A DNA stretch of 54,545 nt from Nocardia amikacinitolerans NBRC 108937 (GTDB lineage Bacteria; Actinomycetota; Actinomycetes; Mycobacteriales; Mycobacteriaceae), in the NCBI RefSeq assembly GCF_001612615.1, contig NZ_BDAU01000054.1, forward strand, positions 1 to 54,545. The letters are read 5' to 3'. The notes below the pieces were generated by a model. It was not told the origin of the DNA, ran no database searches, and saw nothing but the letters and a program-made list of their open reading frames with translations. Each line of letters begins with the position of its first letter. Positions within the stretch are counted from its first letter, which is position 1. Of the stretch, positions 1 through 8,103 are shown in pieces. A program made the position numbers and the translations under genes.

Positions 1-33
1 ACGCCTCACATAGGCACCGCCTATGCGAGGCGT
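1..33 (-). terminator. Hairpin downstream of the small ORF at 64-306
   Basis: Inverted repeat with 15-nt arms (1-15 and 19-33) matching at 14 of 15 positions around a 3-nt loop. It lies 30 bases past the stop of the minus-strand ORF, so a factor-independent terminator is the simplest reading. No T-run follows. It touches the window edge, so it could equally serve a gene outside the window. Confidence 0.5.
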
Positions 34-63
34 GCACGGGATATGTGGCAGCTTCGGCGTGGC

Positions 64-306
64 TCAGAAATAGGCCGGGTCGGGTAGTGCCCGTTCGGCC
101 GCGCGTAGTCGTTCGGCGAGGCTGGTCAACAGGTCGATCGACTCGGCCGAAAGGCCGATGCTCGTGCGAACGAGTCGACTCAGCCGCGGGTCGCTGAGTT
201 CGCCGATCAACGGGAGGTCGGGATCGGCGGGGTGCTGGTCGAGATGGTCGAGATCCACGGGGGCGCTCACAATCTGACGACTGGAATTGGCGTCACCGTC
301 GCACAA
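64..306 (-). CDS. Small ORF resembling the C-terminus of an XRE/EspR-like regulator
   Basis: The 80-residue reading frame starts at TTG (306); a GTG at 270 would give 68 residues. The second half (LSDPRLSRLVRTS, then GLSAESIDLL and AERLRAAERAL) looks like the C-terminal helical part of actinobacterial helix-turn-helix regulators of the EspR kind, but no helix-turn-helix precedes it. It may be a decayed regulator or a genuine short protein. Repeated half-sites lie just upstream (288-342) and a hairpin just downstream (1-33), which favours a real transcription unit. The family resemblance is from memory and weak. Confidence 0.35.
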   Translation of the reverse strand: MCDGDANSSRQIVSAPVDLDHLDQHPADPDLPLIGELSDPRLSRLVRTSIGLSAESIDLLTSLAERLRAAERALPDPAYF

Positions 307-342
307 ATTGCCCCGTCACGCCAGTACGAATACGTCACGCCA
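288..342. promoter_or_regulatory. Three TGGCGTGAC-like half-sites
   Basis: GTCACGCCA occurs at 315-323 and 334-342 inside a 19-bp tandem duplication (314-332 and 333-351, differing at two bases). An opposed copy with one mismatch, TGGCGTCAC, is at 288-296. The cluster lies between the ctaD stop and the start region of the small minus-strand ORF, so it may be an operator for that ORF. No regulator can be assigned. Confidence 0.35.
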
Positions 343-352
343 GTGCGAATCG

Positions 353-2023
353 TCAGTGCCGACCCGCCTCCGCTTCCATCCGCGCCACCATGTGCGGATA
401 GTGCAGCTCGAAAGCCGGGCGCTCGGAGCGAATGCGTGGGAGCTCGAAGAAGTTGTGCCGCGGCGGCGGGCACGGCGTCGCCCATTCCAGCGAATTGCCG
501 TATCCCCAAGGGTCGTCCACCGTCACCGGCTCCCCGTAGCGGTAGCTCTTGAAGACGTTCCAGATGAACGGCAGCATCGAGGCGCCAAGCAGGAAAGCGC
601 CGATTGTCGAGACGGTGTTCAGGGTGGTGAAACCGTCGCCGGGCAGGTAGTCGGCGTAGCGGCGCGGCATGCCTTCGGCGCCGAGCCAGTGCTGGACGAG
701 GAAGGTCAGGTGGAAGCCGATCAATGTAGTCCAGAAATGCAACCGCGCGAGGCGCTCGTCCAGCAGCCTGCCGGTCATCTTCGGGAACCAGAAGTAGATG
801 CCCGCGAAGGTGGCGAACACGATGGTGCCGAACAGCACGTAGTGGAAGTGCGCCACCACGAAATAGGTGTCCGTGACGTGGAAGTCGAGCGGCGGGCTGG
901 CCAGGACCACACCCGAGAGCCCGCCGAAGAGGAACGTCACCAGGAAGCCGACCGAGAACAGCATCGGCGATTCGAAGGTCAGCTGCCCACGCCACATCGT
1001 GCCGATCCAGTTGAAGAACTTGACGCCCGTCGGCACCGCGATCAGGAACGTCATCAGCGAAAAGAACGGCAGCAGAACGGCTCCCGTCGCGTACATGTGG
1101 TGTGCCCACACCGCGACGGAGAGCACGCCGATCGCGAGCGTCGCGTAGACCAGCGCGGCATAACCGAAGATCGGTTTGCGGCTGAACACCGGGAAGATCT
1201 CGGTGACGATCCCGAAGAACGGCAGCGCCACGATGTACACCTCGGGGTGCCCGAAGTACCAGAACAGGTGCTGCCACAACAGGTTTCCGCCGGTGGCCGG
1301 ATCGAAGACGTGCCCGCCGAGGTGCCGGTCCACCGCGAGCCCCATCAGCGCCGCGGTCAAAATCGGAAAAGCCAGCAGCACAAGCACACTGGTGACGAGG
1401 ATGTTCCAGGTGAAGATCGGCATGCGGAACATCGTCATGCCGGGGCAGCGCAGGCAGACCACGGTGGTGATCATGTTGACCGCCCCGAGAATGGTGCCGA
1501 GACCCGAGACGACCAGACCCATGATCCACAGATCCGCACCCACGCCGGGTGAGTGCTCGAACAGGCTCAGCGGCGTGTAGCCGGTCCAGCCGAAGTCGGC
1601 GGGACCGCCCGGGGTGAGGAAACCGGCCGTCGCGATCGTCGCGCCGAACAGGTAGAGCCAGTAGCTGAACGCGTTGAGCCTGGGAAACGCCACGTCGGGC
1701 GCGCCGATCTGCAAGGGCAACACCGCGTTCGCGAAGCCGAACACGACCGGCGTGGCGTAGAACAGCAGCATGATCGTGCCGTGCATGGTGAACAGCTGAT
1801 TGAACTGCTCCGGCGAGAGGAACTGCATGCCGGGCCTGGCCAGCTCGGCGCGCATCAGCAGCGCGATCAGACCGCCGATGAAGAAGAACGTCATCGCGGT
1901 GGTCAGATACATGACCCCGAGCACCTTCGGATCGGTGGTGGTGATCATCTTCCACAGATAGGAACCCTTGGGCCCCAACCGACGTGGATAAGGACGGACG
2001 GCCTGCAGTTGGGTCGTGCTCAC
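353..2023 (-). CDS. ctaD: Cytochrome c oxidase subunit I (aa3 type)
   Basis: Core subunit of the terminal oxidase, reducing oxygen to water and pumping protons in the plasma membrane. The 556-residue protein has the expected polytopic pattern. Visible ligands: His81 (FTMHGT) and His394 for low-spin heme, His392 (AHFHYVL) for heme a3, His259, His308 and His309 for CuB, with the HPEVY His-Tyr pair (Tyr263), Glu261 of the D-channel end and Lys335 of the K channel. The GTG start at 2023 is chosen because GGAAGG lies about 10 bases upstream and it gives the family N-terminus; the open frame continues to 2587 without homology. No subunit II or III gene is adjacent, so it is probably one of several ctaD copies. 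A P450 is divergent across about 200 bp. Confidence 0.95.
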   Translation of the reverse strand: MSTTQLQAVRPYPRRLGPKGSYLWKMITTTDPKVLGVMYLTTAMTFFFIGGLIALLMRAELARPGMQFLSPEQFNQLFTMHGTIMLLFYATPVVFGFANAVLPLQIGAPDVAFPRLNAFSYWLYLFGATIATAGFLTPGGPADFGWTGYTPLSLFEHSPGVGADLWIMGLVVSGLGTILGAVNMITTVVCLRCPGMTMFRMPIFTWNILVTSVLVLLAFPILTAALMGLAVDRHLGGHVFDPATGGNLLWQHLFWYFGHPEVYIVALPFFGIVTEIFPVFSRKPIFGYAALVYATLAIGVLSVAVWAHHMYATGAVLLPFFSLMTFLIAVPTGVKFFNWIGTMWRGQLTFESPMLFSVGFLVTFLFGGLSGVVLASPPLDFHVTDTYFVVAHFHYVLFGTIVFATFAGIYFWFPKMTGRLLDERLARLHFWTTLIGFHLTFLVQHWLGAEGMPRRYADYLPGDGFTTLNTVSTIGAFLLGASMLPFIWNVFKSYRYGEPVTVDDPWGYGNSLEWATPCPPPRHNFFELPRIRSERPAFELHYPHMVARMEAEAGRH

Positions 2024-2225
2024 GATCGCGCCACCTTCCGAGAACGCCGGCGGGCCTGTGGACCGGATTATGCGCCGCCGCGCCGGGCGACATGCCGAAT
2101 TCGGACATCCGCACCCGCGTGTGCGACCTACCCGGGTAGGAGGCGCATTTGCGACCGGGGGCGGATGTGCGCGCCGTAGCGCGGCCGTAGCGTGAGGATA
2201 TTCCGACAGAGACGTGGGGGCCGAG

Positions 2226-3521
2226 ATGAAAAGCTGGATTCGGTGGGCGGCGATCAGCGGCGTGCCAACGGTGTTTCTCCGGATGCGGGCGCGGCGCGGC
2301 GAGCCGCTGGCGCAACTGCTGACCGATCCGCACGCGCGCGAGAATCCGTATCCGTTCGGCGCGCGGATCAGGGCCGAGGGCAGGCTGGTTCGGACGCCGT
2401 TCCTGCTCGCATCGGCCGACCACGAGGTCTGCCGGAATATTCTGCGCGACAAGAACTTCGGCGTGACCCCGCCGGACGCGATAGACCTGCCCGAGCCGTT
2501 TCGGCGGCTGATCCGCGCCACGGATCTGCGGCTGGCCAGTCCGGTGGAGCCGCCGTCCATGCTCATGGTCGATCCGCCGGAGCACACCCGCTACCGCAAG
2601 CTGGTGGCAGGCGCCTTCACCCCGCGCGCGGTGGCCCGGCTGCGCGACCGGGTCGGCGAGGTGACCGAGGAACTGCTCGATGGCCTAGCGGCACGCGAAA
2701 ACGCCGATCTCATCGGCGATTTCGCGCTGCTGTTGCCGATCGCGATCATCAGCGAGATCCTCGGCATCCCCGCCGAGAAACGCGACGACATGCTCGAATT
2801 CGGGAACGCGGGCTCACCGCTGCTTGACATCACCGTCTCGTGGCGCCAGTTCCGCGCGGCCGTCGCCGCGCTGCGCGCCAGCCAGGACTACCTGATCGGC
2901 CACATCGAGCACCTGCGCCGCGCACCGGGCGACAACATCCTCAGCGACCTCGCCACCGGCGGCCAACTCACCGACCGCGAACTGCTCGCCACCGCGACCC
3001 TGGTCGCGGGCGCGGGATTCGAGACGACCGTCAACCTGCTCGGCAACGGCGCGATGCTGCTGCGCGACCACCCCGACCAACTGGATCTGCTGCGCGCCGA
3101 ACCGGCCCGCTGGCCCGGCGCGATCGAGGAGATGCTGCGCTACGACAGCCCCGTGCAGATGACCGCCCGAACGGCGTTGCGCGACACGGAGATAGCGGGC
3201 GAGCGGATACGGGCGGGCGAGACGATCGCGCTCCTGCTCGGCTCGGCGAACCGCGATCCCGCCGTGTTCCTCGATCCCGACACCTTCGACATCACCCGAT
3301 CCAACGCCAAGGACCACTTGGCCTTCGGCAGCGGCGTGCACGCTTGTCTCGGCGCGAGCCTGGCCAGGATGGAAGGGGCGATCGCGCTCCGGGCGCTCTA
3401 CGACCGCTTCCCCGACCTGCGGCACACCGGACCGGCGACGCGGCGCGGACTGGTGAATCTGCGTGGGTACGAGCACATTCCGGTGTCGACCGGCGTGGAG
3501 CGGCGCGTGGTGGTCGGCTGA
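2226..3521 (+). CDS. Cytochrome P450, CYP140-like
   Basis: Heme-thiolate monooxygenase of 431 residues. The I-helix oxygen-binding motif AGAGFETT is at about 261-268, ExxR at Glu302-Arg305 (EEMLRYDSPVQMTAR), and the heme-binding loop HLAFGSGVHACLG places the Cys ligand at 374. The text around the I helix (FETTVNLLGNG) and ExxR (DSPVQ-TAR) closely recalls mycobacterial CYP140, whose substrate I do not know. The ATG at 2226 is preferred over an in-frame GTG at 2214 because a G-rich ribosome site precedes it and CYP140 begins similarly. No ferredoxin gene is next to it, so redox partners are encoded elsewhere. Confidence 0.93.
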   Translation: MKSWIRWAAISGVPTVFLRMRARRGEPLAQLLTDPHARENPYPFGARIRAEGRLVRTPFLLASADHEVCRNILRDKNFGVTPPDAIDLPEPFRRLIRATDLRLASPVEPPSMLMVDPPEHTRYRKLVAGAFTPRAVARLRDRVGEVTEELLDGLAARENADLIGDFALLLPIAIISEILGIPAEKRDDMLEFGNAGSPLLDITVSWRQFRAAVAALRASQDYLIGHIEHLRRAPGDNILSDLATGGQLTDRELLATATLVAGAGFETTVNLLGNGAMLLRDHPDQLDLLRAEPARWPGAIEEMLRYDSPVQMTARTALRDTEIAGERIRAGETIALLLGSANRDPAVFLDPDTFDITRSNAKDHLAFGSGVHACLGASLARMEGAIALRALYDRFPDLRHTGPATRRGLVNLRGYEHIPVSTGVERRVVVG

Positions 3522-3860
3522 TCGCTCGACCTTCATTTCCGGCCGGGTCGCTGCCTGAGCGTCAGGCAAGCGCTGGGCGGCCAAACGGTCGAGTTCGGAG
3601 GGCATCTCCGCCAGTCGCACCGGATGGGGGCCAGGCAAACGTGGTTGCCAGCAGACCAAGAGCGCCTTGGGCGCCCCCTGAGCGATCAAGGAAGCCCTGA
3701 TCAGCGGCTGAGCGGCCAGTAGACAGCCGCGAACTTCTCTGTTGGCGGGCGCGGCTCTGCCGCGTATGCGGGCCGCTGAGCGAGCGCCGCGGTTGGTCGC
3801 GAACGGGGTAGCACGGCGGGCGGTGCTCGGCGGCTGGCCGATCAACGCGAAGACAGCGCA
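3522..3860. other. Non-coding stretch between the P450 and a hairpin
   Basis: About 340 bases with only short shadow frames on both strands. I see no RNA gene, repeat or convincing promoter. It is the shared 3' region of two convergent genes. Confidence 0.4.
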
Positions 3861-3894
3861 GGGCGGTCGCCGGTGGGGATACCGGCGACCGCCC
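3861..3894 (-). terminator. Perfect 14-bp stem terminator of the DoxX-repeat gene
   Basis: Arms 3861-3874 and 3881-3894 are perfectly complementary (GGGCGGTCGCCGGT) around a 6-base loop. It sits 17 bases past the stop at 3911. There is no T-tract, as is common for actinobacterial terminators. It may act on both convergent genes. Confidence 0.7.
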
Positions 3895-3910
3895 TGAACT
3901 TCGATCGCGA

Positions 3911-5287
3911 CTACCTGAGCTTGCGCGCCTTCCCAGCCCAGTCCGCACCCTGATGCCTTGCCGCCTCGGTGAATTCGGCTCCGCGGTGCCGCGCGGTCTC
4001 ACCCAGCTCCGCACCCTTGTGCCGGGCTGCCTCGCGCAGCTCCGCGCGACGGTGCCGCGCGGCCTCGCTCAGTTCGGCGCGCCGGTGCTTGGCGGTCTCG
4101 CCGAACCCGGACCCGCCCTTGGCCGCCTTCTTCAGTTCGGCGCGGCGCTGCTTCGCTGCCTTCTTCAGCTCGGCACGGCGCTGCCTCGCGGTCTGGCCCA
4201 GTTCGGCTCCGCGCAGCTTGGCGACTTCGCCCAGTTCGGCTCCGCGGTGCTTGGCGACTTCGCTCAACTCGGCTCCGCGGTGCTTCGCGACTTCACCGAG
4301 TTCGGCTCCCCGCAGCCGCGCGACCTCGCCCCATTCGGCGCCGCGCTGTTTGGCGACGTCACCGAGCTCGGAGCCGCGCACCTTGGCGACCTCACCCAAC
4401 TCCGCTCCACGCGCCCGGGCGACCTCACCCAACTCCGCTCCGCGCCCCTTGGCGATACCAGCCCACACCCCACCGCGCGCCTTCGCCACATCGCCGAACT
4501 CGTCGCCGCGTTCCTTCGCGATCTCCGCCCACTCCGAACCGTGAGTCCTTGCGGCATCGGCGAATTCGGCGCCGTGCTCGCGGGCGGCGGCGGCCAGTTC
4601 CGCGCCGCGCTCCTTCGCCACCGCGGCGATCGCCGCGCCGCGTTGCTTGGCCGCGGCGGCCCAGTCGGGTCCGTGGGTCTGCACGATCTCGGCGAGCTCG
4701 GAGCTCTTGGTAGCGGCGGTGCCGCCCAGCACCTTCGCGCGCTCCGCGACGACGTGCGCCTGCTGGCGCAGTGCCTCACCGTTCGCATTGTCGGCGGCCG
4801 CGCCGAACGGCAGCGCCGCCGAGACCGTGGCCGCCGCGTTGCGTGCCGCGCGCTTGCCGCGCCAGCCGAGGGACGGTTTGCCCTCGGTGTCGGCGCTGGC
4901 GATCAGCAGTCCGCCGAGCAGGCTGATGTCCTTGAGGAAGGCGTTGCGTTTGGCCGCCTTCCGGTCCGGGTCCTGTTCGGCCCAGAAGTCCTGTTCGGTG
5001 ATGGTGGCGGGCACCACCGTGGCCGCGAGTACGAGCGAGGCGAGGCGTGGCGCCTTGCCAAGTGCGAGCAGCACGCCGCCCGAGACCTGCGCGATGGCGT
5101 TGATCCGCACCACCGTGGCCGGGTCGGCGGGCAGCTTCGCGGCGACGTTGTCCGGCAGCGAACGCTCACCGCGCTCGACCAGCGTCGCGGCGGTCTTCGC
5201 GCGCGGTTCGGGATGAATCAGCGTGTCGACCCCATCGGCGACGAAGGCGGTCGCCAGCAGTGGTCGGGCTAGTCGGCGCAGCAACAT
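3911..5287 (-). CDS. DoxX-like membrane protein with a long 11-residue repeat tail
   Basis: A 458-residue protein. Residues 1 to about 135 look like a DoxX-type integral membrane domain (short hydrophobic helices, VADGVDTL and HPEPRAKTAATLVERG near the N-terminus). From about 203 to the end there are about 23 hendecads of the type RGAELGEVAKH: small residues alternate with Glu/Lys/Arg and aromatic or Leu positions, predicting one long amphipathic helix, as in LEA-3 proteins, synuclein or apolipoproteins. Two copies are strongly basic (QRRAELKKAAK). The ATG at 5287 has a GAGGAAAGG ribosome site; an earlier in-frame start would add a non-homologous leader. A hairpin terminator follows. The DoxX call is moderate; the repeat is directly visible. 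Function unknown; a membrane-tethered helical scaffold or lipid-binding tail is possible. Confidence 0.85.
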   Translation of the reverse strand: MLLRRLARPLLATAFVADGVDTLIHPEPRAKTAATLVERGERSLPDNVAAKLPADPATVVRINAIAQVSGGVLLALGKAPRLASLVLAATVVPATITEQDFWAEQDPDRKAAKRNAFLKDISLLGGLLIASADTEGKPSLGWRGKRAARNAAATVSAALPFGAAADNANGEALRQQAHVVAERAKVLGGTAATKSSELAEIVQTHGPDWAAAAKQRGAAIAAVAKERGAELAAAAREHGAEFADAARTHGSEWAEIAKERGDEFGDVAKARGGVWAGIAKGRGAELGEVARARGAELGEVAKVRGSELGDVAKQRGAEWGEVARLRGAELGEVAKHRGAELSEVAKHRGAELGEVAKLRGAELGQTARQRRAELKKAAKQRRAELKKAAKGGSGFGETAKHRRAELSEAARHRRAELREAARHKGAELGETARHRGAEFTEAARHQGADWAGKARKLR

Positions 5288-5421
5288 GAACGTCAACCCT
5301 TTCCTCGATGGCTTATCGACCGGGTTCCCGTGGCATAGATCGCCAAACACCAAGATCAGCATACGCCCGAGCGCCATCCCGCCCGGGCGAAAAGTGCTCG
5401 TCAGCCGCGTCCGAACCTCCG

Positions 5422-6309
5422 TCAGGAACTGCGCGGCAGCGAGTCGGCGCGCGGCGCGTGCGGTCGGCGGCCGCCGTGCGGGCGGATCTCGGGAGCGGCG
5501 AGGAACTCGGTGATCGTGGCCGTCACCGTCGCCGGGTCCTCCACCATCGGGAGGTGGCCGCAGTCGGGGAGCACCACGCTGGTGTGCGGGCGCAGGGTGC
5601 GGTCGAGGACGGCGCCCGCCGAGGCGGAGAGGATGTGGTTCTGCTTGCCCCAGATCGTGCAGATCGTCGGGAAGGCCGGGCCGGGGGTGAACTCGTCGAG
5701 GACGCGGAAGCTCGGAAAGTCCTGCACCAGCCCGTGCAGCGCCTGCAACCGGCCGCGATCGCCCCAGTGCGCCTTGAGCCGCCGCGAATGCTGCATGCCG
5801 AGGCGGCGCCCCCGCGCGCCGAGCTGGTTGGCGATGATCAGCGAGATCACCCGGTCGGGCAGGGCGAGCCGCTTGGCGATGGGCGCCAGCGGCAGCTTGG
5901 CGTCCACCCAGGCAAGGCCCGCGGACTCGCCCTTGCGCACGGTGTTCCGGGTGAGCGGGCTGACCAGCACCAGCGCGCGCACGTTCGACGGATGCGCCAT
6001 GGCGTAGCCGAGCGAGGTGGCGCTGCCGAGGCAGTTGCCGATGAGCACGACGTCGGACAGGTCGTGCGCGTCGAGGAAGGCGCCGAGCATCCGCACATAC
6101 TCTTCGAGCCGGTAGCCGTTGGCCGGTTGATCGGATTCGCCGTAGCCCGGCAGGTCGAGTGCGAAGACCTCGTGGTCGCGCTTGAGCACCGCCACCTGAT
6201 CGTCCCAGATATGTCGCTGCGTTCCCGCGTTGTGCAGCAACACGATCGGCGGCCCACTGCCGATACGGTCGAAGACTACGGTCCGGCCCTGGTGCGCGAA
6301 ACTCGCCAC
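5422..6309 (-). CDS. Alpha/beta-fold hydrolase with Cys at the nucleophile position
   Basis: A 295-residue alpha/beta hydrolase: HNAGTQRHIWDDQ oxyanion strand, LDLPGYGESDQP, nucleophile elbow, and PDCGHLPMVEDP with the catalytic His. The elbow reads GNCLG rather than the usual GxSxG, so Cys would be the nucleophile, and the usual acid region reads WGKQNHIL without an obvious Asp. Start: GTG 6309 lies just after AAGGAGG; an ATG 18 bases upstream is possible. It is the last gene of the minus-strand monooxygenase operon, 88 bp after the acyl-CoA synthetase. It may hydrolyse an ester or thioester formed in that pathway; the substrate is unknown. Confidence 0.88.
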   Translation of the reverse strand: MASFAHQGRTVVFDRIGSGPPIVLLHNAGTQRHIWDDQVAVLKRDHEVFALDLPGYGESDQPANGYRLEEYVRMLGAFLDAHDLSDVVLIGNCLGSATSLGYAMAHPSNVRALVLVSPLTRNTVRKGESAGLAWVDAKLPLAPIAKRLALPDRVISLIIANQLGARGRRLGMQHSRRLKAHWGDRGRLQALHGLVQDFPSFRVLDEFTPGPAFPTICTIWGKQNHILSASAGAVLDRTLRPHTSVVLPDCGHLPMVEDPATVTATITEFLAAPEIRPHGGRRPHAPRADSLPRSS

Positions 6310-6397
6310 GTCGCCTCCTTGCGAGTGGTCAGGCATGCGACGTGCACACCTGATTCCCAAGGTAGACCCCGTTATGGTGGCAGGTCGAGACCCCGCG

Positions 6398-8074
6398 TCA
6401 CCCGCTCACGTCTGTGATGGCCTCCGCAATGCCCGCGCGAACCACCTTGCCGGTCGCGTTGCGGCTGAGTGGGGTGGTGGTGAGACGCCAGCGGGCGGGC
6501 ACCTTGTAGTAGGCCAGCCGCTCCCCGGCGAACTCGCGCAGGTCCGCTTCGCTGACCGTCGCGCCCTCACGCACCACCACGAGGGCGGCCACCTGCTGAC
6601 CCAGATCGGCGTCCGGCACGCCGACCACGGCGCTCTCCTCGACGTCGGGGTGTTCGTCGAGACACTGCTCGACCTCGGTCGGGTAGACGTTCTCCCCGCC
6701 ACGCAGGATGAGATCCGACCGTCTGCCCGACAGCCGCAGCCTGCCCTCTTCGAGGATTCCGATGTCGCCGGTGCGCAACCAGCGATCCGGGGTAATCGCG
6801 GCCGCCGTGGCTTCGGGATCGTTCCAGTAGCCGAGCATCACGTACGGGCTGCGCACCCAGATCTCGCCCTCCACGCCCTCGCCGACCGGCTCGCCGAGCG
6901 GGTCGCGAATCTCCAGGCTCACGCCGATCACCGGACGGCCGACCGTGTCCGGGTGCGCGGCGAGTTCGGCGGGGGCGGCGATGGTGGCGGCCGTCGAGCA
7001 TTCGGTCATCCCGTAGCTGGTCACCAGCGCATTCCGCGCGACGGGCAGCCGCTGCCGCAGCCGCTCTTGCAGTGCCGCCGAGGAAGGCGCGGAGTTGAGC
7101 GAGAAGGCGGCCAGCGAAGACACGTCGTAGGCGTCGAGGTCGACCTCGAGCAGCCGGGTGGCCATGGTCGGCATCGCGCCCCAGTTGCTGATCCGTTCCC
7201 GTTCGATCAGCCGAAGCACCCGGTCGGCGTCGAACGCGCCCTGGTAGATGACGGCCGTGTCGCCGGTGACCATCCGCGGCAGCACCAGGTTGTGCAGGCT
7301 GGCGATGTGGAACAGCGGGGAGGTCAGCAGGAAACGCCTGCCCTTGGGGCTACCGTCGTCCGCCCCGCCCGCGAAGGCCGCGGCCAGCGCGTCGTTGAAG
7401 CGGTGATAGTCGATGACCGCCAACAGGTTTCGGTGCGAGTGCACCGCGCCCTTTGGTCGTCCGCTTGTGCCGCTGGTGTAGAGGATGACGGCCGGATCGT
7501 CTTCGACGACGGCGGCGTCGGGCAACTCGCCCGCCGCGAACTCGGCGACCAGCGCAGGGACGTCGCGCTCCATGGTGAGCACCGGCACGGCGACGCCGAG
7601 CTCGGCGACCCGCTCGGCGCGCTTGGCGTCCACGATCAGCACCGCGGGTTCGGTGTGTCCGAGGCCGTAGGCGATCTCGCGCGGCGTCCACCACGCGTTG
7701 TAGCCGACCGCGATCGCGCCGAGGCACTGCGCGGCCCAGAACGCCACCACCCACTCGGGAGTGTTCGCCGCGAGGATGCCGACGCGGTCGCCCTTGCCGA
7801 CGCCGTAGCGGTCCCGCAGCGCCCTGGCCAGCGCGCCGACTTCGGCCGCGTGCTCGGCGTAGGACAGCCGCCGGTCCTCGGTCACCAGGTATTCGCGGTC
7901 GCCGAGCGCGGCCGAGGCGGCGAGTACCTCGCGCAGCGCGCGCCCGCGGTTCTTCAGCACCGGAAGCGGCGCGCCGAGCACGTCCTCGACCGTCGTCTCG
8001 AAGGGGCCGCCCGGCCCGGTGAGCCGCCCGATGACGATCGCGGCCAGCGCCTGGGGATCCATGGATTTCGTCAT
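6398..8074 (-). CDS. Acyl-CoA synthetase (FadD-type, AMP-forming)
   Basis: ANL-superfamily ligase of 558 residues that adenylates a carboxylic acid and transfers it to CoA. Visible: P-loop-like YTSGTSGRPKGA, SYGMTE, YNAWWTPREIAYGL, the hinge region with TGDIG, GRRSDLILRGGENVYP, and the C-terminal catalytic Lys in NATGKV. ATG 8074 has GAGGAA seven bases upstream. The start lies 29 bases after the stop of the alcohol dehydrogenase gene, within the same operon. In context it would activate the acid released after alcohol/ketone oxidation, like fadD13 in the M. tuberculosis mymA operon, but the substrate cannot be read from sequence. Confidence 0.93.
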   Translation of the reverse strand: MTKSMDPQALAAIVIGRLTGPGGPFETTVEDVLGAPLPVLKNRGRALREVLAASAALGDREYLVTEDRRLSYAEHAAEVGALARALRDRYGVGKGDRVGILAANTPEWVVAFWAAQCLGAIAVGYNAWWTPREIAYGLGHTEPAVLIVDAKRAERVAELGVAVPVLTMERDVPALVAEFAAGELPDAAVVEDDPAVILYTSGTSGRPKGAVHSHRNLLAVIDYHRFNDALAAAFAGGADDGSPKGRRFLLTSPLFHIASLHNLVLPRMVTGDTAVIYQGAFDADRVLRLIERERISNWGAMPTMATRLLEVDLDAYDVSSLAAFSLNSAPSSAALQERLRQRLPVARNALVTSYGMTECSTAATIAAPAELAAHPDTVGRPVIGVSLEIRDPLGEPVGEGVEGEIWVRSPYVMLGYWNDPEATAAAITPDRWLRTGDIGILEEGRLRLSGRRSDLILRGGENVYPTEVEQCLDEHPDVEESAVVGVPDADLGQQVAALVVVREGATVSEADLREFAGERLAYYKVPARWRLTTTPLSRNATGKVVRAGIAEAITDVSG

Positions 8075-8103
8075 TCGATGTTCCTCGTCGTTCGTGCGCG
8101 GGT

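Noticed and set aside
267..2585. Very long open frame of 772 codons on the minus strand across ctaD
   Set aside because: Arg/His-rich composition typical of an out-of-frame reading of high-GC DNA; the other minus frame carries all oxidase motifs.
3950..4690. A regular 33-bp repeat period resembling a CRISPR or minisatellite array
   Set aside because: The units vary like codons, there are no unique spacers, and the period is exactly 11 codons of one open frame; it is coding repeat.
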